From the NCBI GenBank assembly GCA_037974335.1, contig CM075760.1, positions 64,904,360 through 64,968,359 on the forward strand: a stretch of 64,000 bases of DNA, in the 5' to 3' direction. Positions within the stretch are counted from its first letter, which is position 1, and each line of letters starts with the position of its first letter. A model generated the notes under the pieces. The model saw only the letters and a program-made list of their open reading frames with translations, did not search any database and was not told where the DNA came from. The stretch is from Prionace glauca. Lineage: Eukaryota; Chordata; Chondrichthyes; Carcharhiniformes; Carcharhinidae. The position numbers were made by a program, and so were the translations under genes. Positions 46,345 to 56,910 of the stretch are shown here, piece by piece.

Positions 46345-47412
46345 AAAGAGGCGTGACTTGATAGGTTGGCTGAAAAGATTAAGGCTCATGGAATACAAGG
46401 CCAGGTATCTAGATGGGTTGAGAACTGGCTTGGTAAGAGGAGACAGAGAATAGTAGTGGAAGGATCTTTTTCTAGCTGGAGGTCTGACACTAGTGGTGTG
46501 CCGCAGGGCTCAGCACTGGGAAATATTCTTTTTGTAGTATATATAAATGACTTGGAGGGAGTAAGGGTGTGATCAGCAAATTTGCAGATGACACTAAGGT
46601 GGCTGGATTGGCGGACAGTGAGGTGCAATGTCTGGCAATACAATGGGGTATAGATAGGCTGGTATATTGGGCAGATATATGGCAAATGGAGTTTAATCCT
46701 GATAAATGTGAGGTGATGCATTTTGGCCGGAATAATGTAGGGGGAAGTCATATGATAAAGGGTAAGCCTATTAAGAGTATAGAAACGCAGAGGGACCTTG
46801 GGGTGCAAGTGCATAAGTCTTTGACGGTGGCAGTACAAGTGGAGAAGGCTGAGAAGAAAGCTTATGTTAGCCTTTATCGGAAGGGGTATAGAGTATAAGA
46901 GCTGGAGTCTAATGTTGCAGTTGTATAGAACGATGGTTAGGCCACATTTGGAGTATTGCGTCCAGTTCTGGTCGCCTTACTACCGGAAGGATGTGGAGAC
47001 TCTGGAGAGAATGCAGAGGAGGTTTACCAGGATGCTGCCTGGTAGGGAAGGACTGGGTTATGAGGAAATATTGAGCAAATTGGGGCTGTTTTCCCTTGAA
47101 AGACGGCGACTGAGGGGGGATCTAATAGAAGTATATAAGATTATGAAGGGTATAGATAGAGTAAACAGTGGAAAGTAATTTCCTGTGTCAGAAACGCACA
47201 GTACGAAGGGCCACGGGCTCAGGTGAGGGGGGAGAGGTATAACACAGATGTTAGAGGGAGATTTCTCGCGCAGAGGGTAATGGGGGTATGGAATGCTCTG
47301 CCAAGCAAGGTGGTGGAAGCAGGCACGCTGGAGTTGTTTAGGAGTTACTTAGACAGGCACATGAGTGGGTTGGAGATGGAGGGATATAGGAGATTGTTTT
47401 AAATAAGCTTCA
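46345..47412 (+). mobile_element. CR1-like LINE, 5' truncated, older subfamily
   Basis: Forward strand RT pieces in order: [73 protein letters not shown] and FWSPYYRKDVETLERMQRRF. It ends with the ORF2 C-terminus. Several frame breaks. Different subfamily from the young copies (GVPQG in place of GVPHG). Confidence 0.9.
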
Positions 47413-47649
47413 ATAGCCTTGGGACGTCCCTGGTAATGTATAAGGATGTGGAATGATACTAATGTTTTTCTCTTTTAATTCACAAGTATTAAGTCGGTCC
47501 GCCTTGTTGCTCAACGATGGACATACACGCGATGGGTCATACAAGGGCTGCTCTTGGATGTTCGAGAGTGGCCGAGTACTTCATGTCGTTAGTGTACGCT
47601 TAAACTGGACCAGATACTGGGCAAGACGACAGCTCAGTGACTATCATGG

Positions 47650-47956
47650 TTTGCTGTGCAGACACATGGATTTGGGCCGGTGTCTATGGGAGTTTGTGCA
47701 TTCTCCCCGTGCTTGCGTGGGTTTTCTCCGTGTGCTCCGGTTTCCTCCCAAACCCCAAAGATGTGCTATTCGGCTGATTGGAGGTAATATATTGTCCCTA
47801 AATTAGTTTTCCCTCAATGTGGAATGCCATAAGCATAGATAAGGTGGAGGGGGGGGGGCGGGGGGGAGGTACTGGTAATGTTAAAGTGGCGGCGTGGGCT
47901 CGTTGGGCCGAAGGGCCTGTTTCCCGGGCTGTTTTTGTTCTTTGTTCTTTGTATAA
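47650..47956 (+). mobile_element. HE1-like SINE
   Basis: GTGCATTCTCCCCGTGCTTG, CTCCGGTTTCCTCCCAAACC and tail GGGCCGAAGGGCCTGTTTCC then (TTTGTTC)n. A G-rich insert lies at 47850-47868. Confidence 0.75.
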
Positions 47957-48100
47957 GTCGTGGAATCAGATTGAAATTAACGGTTATCTTCCTGAATCAG
48001 TGACATGGGCTCTCAGTCTAACCTCTCAGTCGGAACCTGCAGCGACACAGCCTAATTGAACATTGCAGACAGGCAGATTTGCTCGGACATGTTCCGATCA

Positions 48101-48177
48101 GTTTTTGTAGTGTAGTGGTTATCACGTCCACCTCACACGCGAAAGGTTCCCAGTTCAGTTCAAACCGGGCAGAAACA
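48101..48177 (+). tRNA. tRNA-Val(CAC)-like, probably a pseudogene
   Basis: GTTTTTGTAGTGTAGTGGTT then ATCACG, anticodon CAC in CTCACACG, and 3' CGGGCAGAAACA match a vertebrate tRNA-Val. It is 77 bases where 73 is expected, from a 4-base duplication (AGTT) in the T arm, and the anticodon stem has two mismatches. The acceptor stem still pairs. Confidence 0.75.
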
Positions 48178-48559
48178 TTCATTAAGCTTTCTCATGTGGC
48201 GTAAGGGAAAATTGTTTGATTTCAGTTTGTTGCTCCACATTATCCGAACCTCGATGTTAAAGACATGTTATCATTGCTCTGACATCACCATCAAATACTT
48301 TCTGTGAAAAGAGAAGTGCATTTTTTGACGCACTGACAGGAAAGTTCGCTTTTGACGCCGAGAACATATTGTCATCTCGTTCAGTCTCCAACAGAATTTA
48401 ATGGGTTTCTAGGTGCAGACTAATATGGTGAATCACCATCTGAAATATCTGATAGTAGTGTGTGCTCAAAAAGACAGATACAAGTGATACTGTAAGTGAA
48501 CTAAAGGAAATGGCGCACATTTCACAGAAGAATATTTTTAAATCGTTTTTCATCACTAA

Positions 48560-48650
48560 GAAACAGGAAAAACCACTCAGACAGATGAGGGAATCGAGAC
48601 TCAGTGCGGATCTACTGGACTTTCCTGTAAAGAGCCGGAATTTATGCGCC
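48560..48650 (+). pseudogene. Possible decayed VH framework 1 scrap
   Basis: Forward frame reads TTQTDEGIETQCGSTGLSCK. Against the intact VH ([19 protein letters not shown]) TQ, GS, L and CK fall at identical spacing over 19 residues. Nothing recognisable follows. It may be chance. Confidence 0.25.
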
Positions 48651-48944
48651 TGAATGTTTCACACCCATAATAAAAAAGGTTCAAGGGCCACTAACAGATA
48701 ATTCTTGATTTTCCTCCATTTAAATGTATTTGACTTTGTTTAAAAGCTGACGATAGTAAATCCCAAAATTGTGATCTGTATTACCCGGTGATTCGATTGG
48801 TTCTGTTGGTCAGTTATATTTTCAATTCAGTGATGTTCAATTTCAGAAATATTCAATTCATAATAAAGACATATGTGTTAAATAATGAATTGATACTAAA
48901 TATTGAAACGAATAGTGAGTAATAATGTACAATGAGCTTTGATA

Positions 48945-49447
48945 AATTGTCATCTGGACTCGAAACGTCCGCCCTTTTCACGTCTCATTGAGACGTATAA
49001 GATGATGAATGCGATGGATAGGATAGAGGTGGAGAGACTGTTCCCGCTCAAAAAAGACAGTAGGACTAGGGGGCACAGCCTCAAGATAAAGGGGGGGCGG
49101 TTTAGAACAGAGTTGAGGAGGAACTTCTTCACTCAAAGGGTGGCGAATCTCTGGAATTCTCTGCCCGTTGAAGTGGTGGAGGCTGCCTCGCTAAATATTT
49201 TTAAGAAACGGGTTGATGGGTTTTTGATAAGAGAAGGGATTAAGGGTTATGGGGAGAGGGCGGGAAGGTGGAGCTGAGTCACGACAGATCAGCCATGATC
49301 TTATTGAATGGCGGGGCAGGCTCGAAGGGCCAGATGGCCTACTCCTGCTCCTATTTCTTATGTTCTTATGTTCTTACAGGGGCTGTCAGACATTGGGAGA
49401 TTTTGGAGCATTCCCTCTTTTCCCATCCGCAGTAATTTGCTTTTATA
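48945..49447 (+). mobile_element. AATCTCAGCA-family repeat split by a CR1
   Basis: TTGTCATCTGGACTCGAAACG (to about 48982) and CATCCGCAGTAATTTGCTTT (49425-49445) are two parts of one repeat, as seen joined at 14265-14395. A young CR1 tail sits between them. Confidence 0.65.
48983..49376 (+). mobile_element. CR1-like LINE 3' end, young
   Basis: From LIETYKMMN through [20 protein letters not shown] and the ORF2 end to the tail TTATGTTCTTATGTTCTTAC. Inserted into the repeat that flanks it. Confidence 0.92.
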
Positions 49448-49565
49448 ACTGAGGACATTTGGTTCAGATTATTCGAAGAAAGATGAAAATGATGCATTAA
49501 CGAACGGGCAGAAATCATTGCTCCCTTAGATATTTGGGAGACGGAAGCTGTCAGGTGACCTGATA

Positions 49566-49638
49566 GCCGAAATAACTCAGTTGGGAGCGCGTTCAACTGA
49601 AGATCTAAAGGTCCCTGGTTCAATCCCTGGTTTTGGCA
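49566..49638 (+). tRNA. tRNA-Phe(GAA)
   Basis: GCCGAAATAACTCAGTTGGG, anticodon GAA in CTGAAGATCT, T loop GGTTCAATCC and 3' TTTTGGCA give a 73-base cloverleaf with a paired acceptor stem. The anticodon stem has mismatches compared with the usual TTAGA/TCTAA pairing (TTCAA here), so function is uncertain. Confidence 0.75.
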
Positions 49639-50030
49639 GAAGCTCCTGGCTGGTTTTCTGTGCTATCTACTAATTAACAGGCCATTTTGTCTCGCACTGT
49701 CTTCAAACATCAATTCACACAAGCTGCAATAGACCAAATACCCATCGCAATTTCCACCCTGCCAGATGTTGTTACATTTTCTCCTCGTTGGATTTCACTT
49801 CTTTTAAAAACTTCCTCTATTTCTAAACATTCCCGATGTTAATGAATGGTGATGGAGGTGAAGGTTTATCTTTGTTTCCTGATGCACACATGCCATGTAA
49901 CGTCCTGAGTTTTTCCAACCTCATCACATTTCAGTGCAGATGTCAGGTCCGCTTTTACATGGCAATGAAAATACATTTAGTTGACCTGCTGTTTCATCCA
50001 AAACAATGTATATTTGTATTATCTCTTTCG
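49639..50030. other. Intergenic DNA, nothing recognised
   Basis: No gene, RNA or repeat identified. Confidence 0.5.
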
Positions 50031-50035
50031 ATTCC

Positions 50036-50320
50036 TCCGGAAGGAGGCCATTCGGCCCATCGAGTCCGCACCCACAACAATCCCACCCACGGCCTATTCC
50101 CCATAAACCCTCATATTTACCCTCCAAATCCCTCTGACACTAGGACCAATTTAGCACGGCCAATCAAACTAAAACACGCATCTTTGAAAGCGGAACACCC
50201 GGAGGAAACCCACGGAGGCACGGGGAGAACGTGCAAACTCTGCACAGACGGTGACCCGAGGACCTGAGTCCCTGGCGCTGTGAGACGTCAGTGCTAATCA
50301 CTGTGCTACCGCGCTGCCCT
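50036..50320 (-). mobile_element. HE1-like SINE, antisense
   Basis: GGAAGGAGGCCATTCGGCCC, ACACCCGGAGGAAACCCACG and CTGTGCTACCGCGCTGCCC. Confidence 0.88.
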
Positions 50321-50380
50321 TTCCACTGCATTCAATGTTACTGCAGTTCACTCCATTCAAAGTTTTAGCATCAATCTGTG

Positions 50381-51129
50381 ATAAGAACATAAGAACATAA
50401 GAAATAGGAGCAGGTGTAGGCCAACTAGCCCTTCGAGCCTGCCCCACCACTCAATAAGATCATTGCTGATCTGTCGTGGCTCAGTTCCACCTTCCCGCCC
50501 TCTCCCATAATCCTTAATCCCCACGCTTATCAAAAATCCATCCACCCGCGTCTTAAAAATATTTAGCGAGGCAGCCTCCACCACTTCAACGGCAGAGAAT
50601 TCCAGAGATTCACCACCCTTTGAGTGAAGAAGTTCCTCCTCAACTCCGTTCTAAACCGCCCCCCTCCCCCTTTATCTTGAGGCTATGCCTCATAGTCCTA
50701 CTATCCTTTCTGAGCGGGAAGAGTCTCTCCACCTCTATCCTATTCACCCCATTTATCATCTTATACGTCTCAATGAGATCTCCCCTCATTCTTCTAAACT
50801 CTAACGAGTACAAGCCTAATCTATTCAGCCTCTCCTCATAACTCAACCCCTTCAACTCCGGCATCAGCCTAGTAAACCTCTTCTGCACTCCGTCCAAGGC
50901 TGAAATATCCTTGCGTAAGTACGGCGCCCAAAACTGCACACAGTACTCCTGCTGCGGCCTCACCAATGCCCTATACAGCCGCAGCAAGACCTCCCTACGT
51001 TTATATTCAATCCCCCTCGCGATGAAGGCCAGGATCCCATTCGCCTTCCTGACCACCTGCTACACCTGCAAGCTGGGTTTTTGCGACTCATGCACAAGGA
51101 CCCAGAGGTCCCTCTGCACCGTCGCCTGC
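50381..51129 (-). mobile_element. CR1-like LINE, 5' truncated, young, antisense
   Basis: Reverse frame 50640-51056 covers VRPQQEYCVQFWAPYLRKD through [20 protein letters not shown]; 3' UTR and AAGAACATAAGAACATAAG tail at the left end. Confidence 0.93.
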
Positions 51130-51663
51130 ATAAACCATCCTGTGGTGATTCTGCTGAATAACATTAAATTATCACCGTTAATGGACCATCCAACGTTGGA
51201 CGCCATTGATTTGAAACTTTGCTGCTTTTCTGGGTGAACTCCAGCTCTCCATTCCTCCCGCAATGTCACCGCTCAAACTGAGTCTTTCTCCTTCCCACAT
51301 TGTTAAACTCAGAGTTACTGGTTTCTGAATGAAAACTGCCTCCACTTCACTGGGGGTGGGAGAGTTTACTATTTCATTCAATTAAAGGTTTTCTTGTCAT
51401 TGAATCAGAGATTTGGGTACATATCTGCGAGATTTTTGTGTCGGTAGAAACAATAAATTTTCCCTCATTAACAGTCAGACTTTAACCCGTATCAGTATTT
51501 TGAGTCATCAGCACTTTCTAGCCTATCGCTCTCTTATTCTTTTTTTGCTTCTTTACTTGTGACTTTTCCAATTCAGGCGCAAGCAAGGGAATTTTCCCCA
51601 CACTGATTCTGACAGTTGTTGACCTGAAGGAACACAGGATTGTTGTACAGCAATAAATCTACA
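51130..51663. other. Intergenic DNA, nothing recognised
   Basis: No recognisable domain in either strand. Confidence 0.5.
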
Positions 51664-51735
51664 TCCTCTGAGCGGGGATCGAACCCAGGCTGCGGCAGCG
51701 AGAGCGCAAAATCCTAACCATTAGACCACCAGGGA
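51664..51735 (-). tRNA. tRNA-Glu(CTC)-like, possibly a pseudogene
   Basis: Reverse strand: TCCCTGGTGGTCTAATGGTT, anticodon CTC in GCGCTCTCGC, then GGGTTCGATCCCC, close to vertebrate tRNA-Glu. The 3' acceptor strand (TCAGAGGA) carries an extra base compared with TCAGGGA, which weakens the stem. Confidence 0.75.
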
Positions 51736-52127
51736 AGCTGATACAAGGTCTTTAAAATGTTCATTTATCAATGACTCACCTGCTTTTTATCGTATTTCAG
51801 ACTTTTTATTCACCAAATACAAGTTTATCCTTCCAAATACAAATACATTGTATCCTTCACAAAGACCTTGTCTTTGTCAAAACTGAGTATGTCATGTCTC
51901 TATCAGATGAGAAAACACCACGCTGGTTAATAATATACTGTATACACTCTCTCAGTAATGACTGAACTGGACCCAGTCTGCATTCATTTTAGTACAGGTG
52001 CTGTATCGATATCTGGTGCATTCGGTTCTGTCTCTGTATTACTGCACAACACCTGTCCCTCATTTATATTACAACTGATCATATTAGTTGGATTCACCAT
52101 GCAAAATTGCCCGTTATTTTCCCGTTG

Positions 52128-52258
52128 AATATGTGGATTAGCCATGGTAAATATGTGGGCTAATGGGGATAGGGCAGAGGGGAGGATCTGGGTGGGATGC
52201 AGACTCGGTGGGCCAAGATAACCTTTCTTCTGAACTGTAGGAATTCTATGGTTCTATG
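52128..52258 (+). mobile_element. HE1-like SINE 3' half
   Basis: GGGTGGGATGCAGACTCGGT then GAACTGTAGGAATTCTATGG. Confidence 0.75.
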
Positions 52259-52921
52259 TCGAAGAAATATCATAGACATTTGCGTGTTTATTTATTTTAA
52301 ACATTCTATTTTCAATAACTCCGTTTGGAGAAATGATTTTTTTTAGCAATTCCCCTTCAGTTTTCCCAGTGATAACCTCAGCCCATCTCTGCCTTCCATG
52401 AATGCATGGAAACACCAAACAGTTCATGTGTTTCAACTGAAGAACATTTTCTATTTAAGTATTTATTGACAAACATTCTGTTGTGTGTTCTTGCATACAA
52501 AATGATTACAGCCTCACTATTTTGTTCCCGGTGTTGACTTATCTGTCTTAAGAGATCTGTTGGTAAACGGATAGGGTGACAATGTGTGACAGCAATACTC
52601 ACAACGGTTTCAACTCTCTTCAGTTCAGCAACACATTGTTAATCAATGTTCCTTCCTTTTGCCAAGGTGCATGAACCAAAATGTTTGCCTTCATTCGGAT
52701 TTTTTAACATGCATAAAAAGGACAATAACCATATAATTTGCAAGAAAAGATGAAGTCATCTTGTTTGTTCAGAGACTGTGATTAATGTCCCTCAGCACAC
52801 GGTTTAATTGTTCCAATGGGGACATTAGAAGATTTATAAATAGGAATTTTCACTGTGTGTGCAATATTGTTTAACTGGGAGTGGTCTCGAGTACAGTCAG
52901 CGATAATTGAATTTCAGAGCC
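52259..52921. other. Upstream of the receptor gene
   Basis: No TATA box or repeat identified with confidence. Confidence 0.4.
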
Positions 52922-53018
52922 ATGTTCTGGATTATACCACTTGAGCTTCGTATTCTTTGGGTATTTTACGATGTCCAAAGGATTTACTACCCTGTCCTTG
53001 CCGTAGTTGGTGTCACTG
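52922..53018 (+). CDS. GPR139-like receptor, exon 1
   Basis: ATG at 52922 begins MFWIIPLELRILWVFYDVQR and continues IYYPVLAVVGVT, the short N-terminus and first half of TM1. IYYP-LAV-GV is the recognisable start of TM1 in GPR139/GPR142-type receptors. Donor G|GTAAGT at 53019, phase 1, joins exon 2 to give AVVGVTVNVLTILIL. No upstream in-frame ATG was seen. There is no signal peptide, as expected for this family. Confidence 0.88.
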
Positions 53019-53585
53019 GTAAGTCATATTTCTCTGTGTTCATTGTCCTTGTCCATGTTACCCAGTTATTGATATCATTCTGTGTAACCTTCATGGTTTG
53101 TTGCTGTGAATGCACTGGAAACATTTCTCCTTGCCACACAGCTATCCTCACACTACCTGACATTCACTTTCAATCTTTCCACTTTACGGTTGTCGTTATG
53201 TAAGATGATTTCCAGTGTTATGATTCACAGCCAATTCCAAATCAGCTGATTTAACATCTTCAACTGCACAGCCTTCAGCACAATCACAGCAGAGTCATCC
53301 AGACCAGAAACATTTGCTCCAAACCTACTGGCACAATTGTGTCCCCCACATACAGATCTGAAGAAGGCAGCAAATTGGAGACTTTATTAACTGGTGAATG
53401 TGGCTTCTTGCTACATCATTGCGGGGCTTTTCTGCTGTGAACTTTGTCTCGAGCACAATAGGTGAATTCAGTCAATTCCGGGTGGATTTAATAAAAATGT
53501 TTCAGCTGTTCCCAAGGATCCTGAGAGATTGCTTCTCTTGTGCTCAGTCTAAAACACGAATAAATTGTGTTTCTCTTCCTTACAG

Positions 53586-54496
53586 TGAATGTATTGACGA
53601 TTCTTATCCTGTCACGAGGGAAGTGTGGTCTTTCCAGAAGTGTGATACATTACCTCATTTGCATGTCAGCAGCGGATCTACTGGTCATTATCACCGATCT
53701 CATTTTGAGGCAAATTCCCATGAAGTTAACATTTTTATTCATTTACCACATTAAAATATGTAATATCCATGCTGTGCTGCTTTATGCAGTCACTGATTGC
53801 TCTGTCTGGTTCACTGTCTCTTTCACCTTTGATCGATTTGTGGCTATTACTTGTCAGAAGCTGAAAATAAAATACTGCACTGAGAAAACTGCAACAATAG
53901 TTCTCGGAACTGTGAGTGTGCTATTCAGTGTAAAGAACATTTTCTGGTATTTCATGTATGGTGATAGATATGCGATTCAGAATATTCCCCATTTTTGTGA
54001 TGTTGGCAATGATGCCTTCTATTCTGAAGCATGGGGAGTGGTTGAAAATCTGCATTATATTTTAACACCGTTCATTCCTTTTTTGTTGATTCTGTTGCTG
54101 AATGCTTTCACCATTAAACACATTCTAGGGTCGACCAAATTCCGCAGGAGACTTCAGAGTCACAAGCGTATGGATAGTTCAAAGGACCCAGAGACAGTGA
54201 AGAGAAGAAAATCCATTATCTTACTATTTGCTCTATCATTAAATTTTATCCTACTATGGTCAGTGTTACTTATCCACTCCTTTTGTCAACGATTATATAA
54301 TTTAAACTTCATTCATTTTTATATTCCTGCATTTGTGCGGGAATTGGGATTTATGCTCCAACTCCTGAGTTGCTGCACCAATACATACATTTACGCAGTG
54401 ACCCAGACACAATTCAGAGAGGATCTAAAGAATGTGATCAGATCTCCATTTACTGCAATTGTGAATTACTTACAGAATAAACATATTTTTCGTTAG
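53586..54496 (+). CDS. GPR139-like receptor, exon 2
   Basis: After TTCCTTACAG the exon continues TM1 and carries the remaining helices: TM2 LICMSAADLLVIITD with the conserved Asp; TM3 ending FTFDRFVAI (DRF in place of DRY); an ECL2 Cys in HFCDVGN that can pair with Cys in KICNIH; TM5 near LTPFIPFLLILLLNAF; TM6 LLFALSLNFILLWSVLL; TM7 CCTNTYIYAVTQTQF in place of NPxxY; and a short helix-8 tail to a stop at 54496. With exon 1 the product is 335 residues, near the 350 of human GPR139, and has no internal stop. The ligand is unknown; the human relative responds to aromatic amino acids. Such receptors appear to be multi-copy in fishes, so a one-to-one GPR139 name is not claimed. Confidence 0.9.
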
Positions 54497-55029
54497 AACA
54501 GGGTGATTATCTCGTGTTCTGCACAAAACAATATCTCAATGAATCATACACAGTGTAGACATATTTTGTGTCACCATTTCTGCTTAAAACGTGTATTGAA
54601 ATTGTAAAAATAAATTTAAAAAATGAATTGAGCCCAGAAAAAATCCGGATTCAAATCAGCTAATACTAATGAACCAGCCTGGACATCATGTTGACCTCGA
54701 GTTTTGTACCATTCTGTTAGCTTGAGCGAATGTTTGCATTTCACTTCAGCTGCAACACAACTCCCTCAATGAAATGAATTTCAAAACTCAACCCCCGTGA
54801 ACTCTCTTTACAATTCCACCCCACTTCACCACATCTCCACCCTCCCATTCAGCTCGACACTCAGCCCAAACAGTCCCGCGCCCTTTGCACATTATTCGTG
54901 ATTGGATTTAGCAATGGTGAATTGAACAGATTGGACGAGAGATTCACGGATGAATGGATTATTTGGCAAAGGTGGTTGAAAATCTTCCCCAATAGTTGTA
55001 GACAAAGGTCATGGGTAGAGGAGGGCATT
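54497..55029. other. Receptor 3' flank
   Basis: AAATAAA-like sequence near 54610 could serve as poly(A) signal. Otherwise nothing recognised. Confidence 0.4.
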
Positions 55030-55104
55030 CATAATGTTGAAATGCAGCGTGAGCTCGTTGGTTCAAAGGGCTTGTTTCCTATGCGGTGTTGTTCTTTGTT
55101 CTTT
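55030..55104 (+). mobile_element. SINE tail fragment
   Basis: CGTGAGCTCGTTGGTTCAAAG, GGCTTGTTTCCTATGCGGTG and GTTCTTTGTTCTTTGG match the tail of the SINE at 47650. Confidence 0.65.
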
Positions 55105-56359
55105 GGTCAAAATGTTAGCAATAAACTTCCAAGGATATACGGTCGGTGCTAGACAGCAGCTTGAGACAGAATGTTGGAGTGGCAGTGTTTGCATTTAGTA
55201 AAACTCAGTGGCAGTATTTGACAACGCACTTGGTACAATTCATTTAAAAAACCTCAGCTGAATGCGCATAAATTCCACTACCCTGGTGGATTTTGCAGCG
55301 TGTGAGAGACCAAAGTTAGTTCGTGCCCCAAATGCACTGGAGTGTTAAAGTGAAATAAGCAAATACATATATTAAAGATGCACAGAACAGAATGTAAACA
55401 ACGTTGGTCTTCGTTTGTGAAGGGTCTGAAAAGAAATAATTGTTAAAAAATTCAGACAAAAATAGATTTATCTTCAGTTATGAATAAATTTTTTGAATGA
55501 ATTCTGAACAAGTATTTAACATGATAAAATAGAACGTAATGGAATGATTCGTCGAAAATAGACATCTTTATTAGCAGGAATAACAAAGTAAGTATTCTAT
55601 TCATAACCATTCCACGCCGTAAGTTACTGGAAAATATGTAGACGCCTTTTTATTCACTTTTTGCTACCCTTAAAAAAAACTCTGAAAACCTTTTTCACTG
55701 TAAACGTGATTATAGTGATCCAGTTTCACCATGTGCTGGCGACTCACAGCGCTGGTCTCATGTGTCAGCGTTCAGTCGCTGGATGCCTGCACTTGGGAAC
55801 CATTTGCTCAAGTGTGGATATTGGACAAAATTGTCTGGGATTGAAGTTTCCAACAGGAGCTGGGCTGGTCAGTTTGCCATTTTATCAGCAGTCACTGCAC
55901 AGGAATTCTATTTCTCTTTCGCGTGGGAGATAGTGACTAGAGATTGGAGATGTATATTTAACACGTGTATTTGTACATGCGGTGGCGTTATGAAACGCAA
56001 ATTCAATTTTGAGTGGGAGGGGCTGAAATTTCCTGAACTCTGCCATTCACGTGTCACAAATTATCACTTTTAATCTCACATAATGGACCTAACTCAACGT
56101 TGTTTATATTTCCATGAGAATTATTTCAAAGGATGCGCTGGCCCTCGTAACTCGGCGATTTGCTTGAAACTTATAACATTCTGAAGGTCCATAGAAGTTG
56201 GGGCGTTAAGAGAGATACAAGCCCTCTCTTCTGTTGGTCCTCCTCTCACTTTTTCGAACAGTGAACTTTCTTAAAATCTGGATTATTACTGCCTCATTTC
56301 AGTTATGATACAAGCCCACTGCTTTTCCCTACAGTTCATATTAGCTAAACATTGCGTGG
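55105..56359. other. Intergenic DNA, nothing recognised
   Basis: AT-rich, no domain-bearing frame seen. Confidence 0.5.
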
Positions 56360-56432
56360 AGGCTCTAGAAAGAATTGAACTCACGACCACTGGTTTATAA
56401 GACCAGTGCTCTGAGCACTGAGCTACGGAGCC
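56360..56432 (-). tRNA. tRNA-Thr-like with TAT anticodon
   Basis: Reverse strand: GGCTCCGTAGCTCAGTGCTC, a perfect anticodon stem CTGGT/ACCAG with loop CTTATAA, GTGAGTTCAATTCTTTC and TAGAGCCT. The body matches vertebrate tRNA-Thr(TGT), but the anticodon is TAT, which would read AUA (Ile). T-stem and acceptor mismatches suggest a pseudogene. Confidence 0.75.
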
Positions 56433-56910
56433 AAATGATGCCAGGTCATTGTAACATTATCAGTGGATTGAGGAGCAGGATGGGGTTTGAGGTGGGGAAT
56501 GTTTGATGAATGGAGAAATGTCTGAGGTGGAGAACAAGAAATTGAAAGACGCAACTTGAAAGGGACATGATTTGATATGTGTGCTGTGTGTGTATCTGAC
56601 ATGTATGTTGTGTATCTGACATGTATGTTCTTCAGAGTTTATCGTTAGTGTGACAACTCTGACTTCTCCAGCTCCGAGGCCAGTTCATCCAGCCGGAAGA
56701 TTTAGATGTTGTTCCCTTCACAGACCCTGTGGGGCGATTGATTTCTGCGTTTCTCCTGAGAGGAGAGATTCAGTGGGATGAGTCTGTTCGCTCTGGAGTT
56801 TAGAATAATCAGAGATGATCTTATTGAAAAATTTGAAATAGGGAAACAGTGTGACATGAAAATCTTGAGAGGGTGTTCCCCCCGCCCCCTCCCCTGGCTA
56901 AATTATTAAG

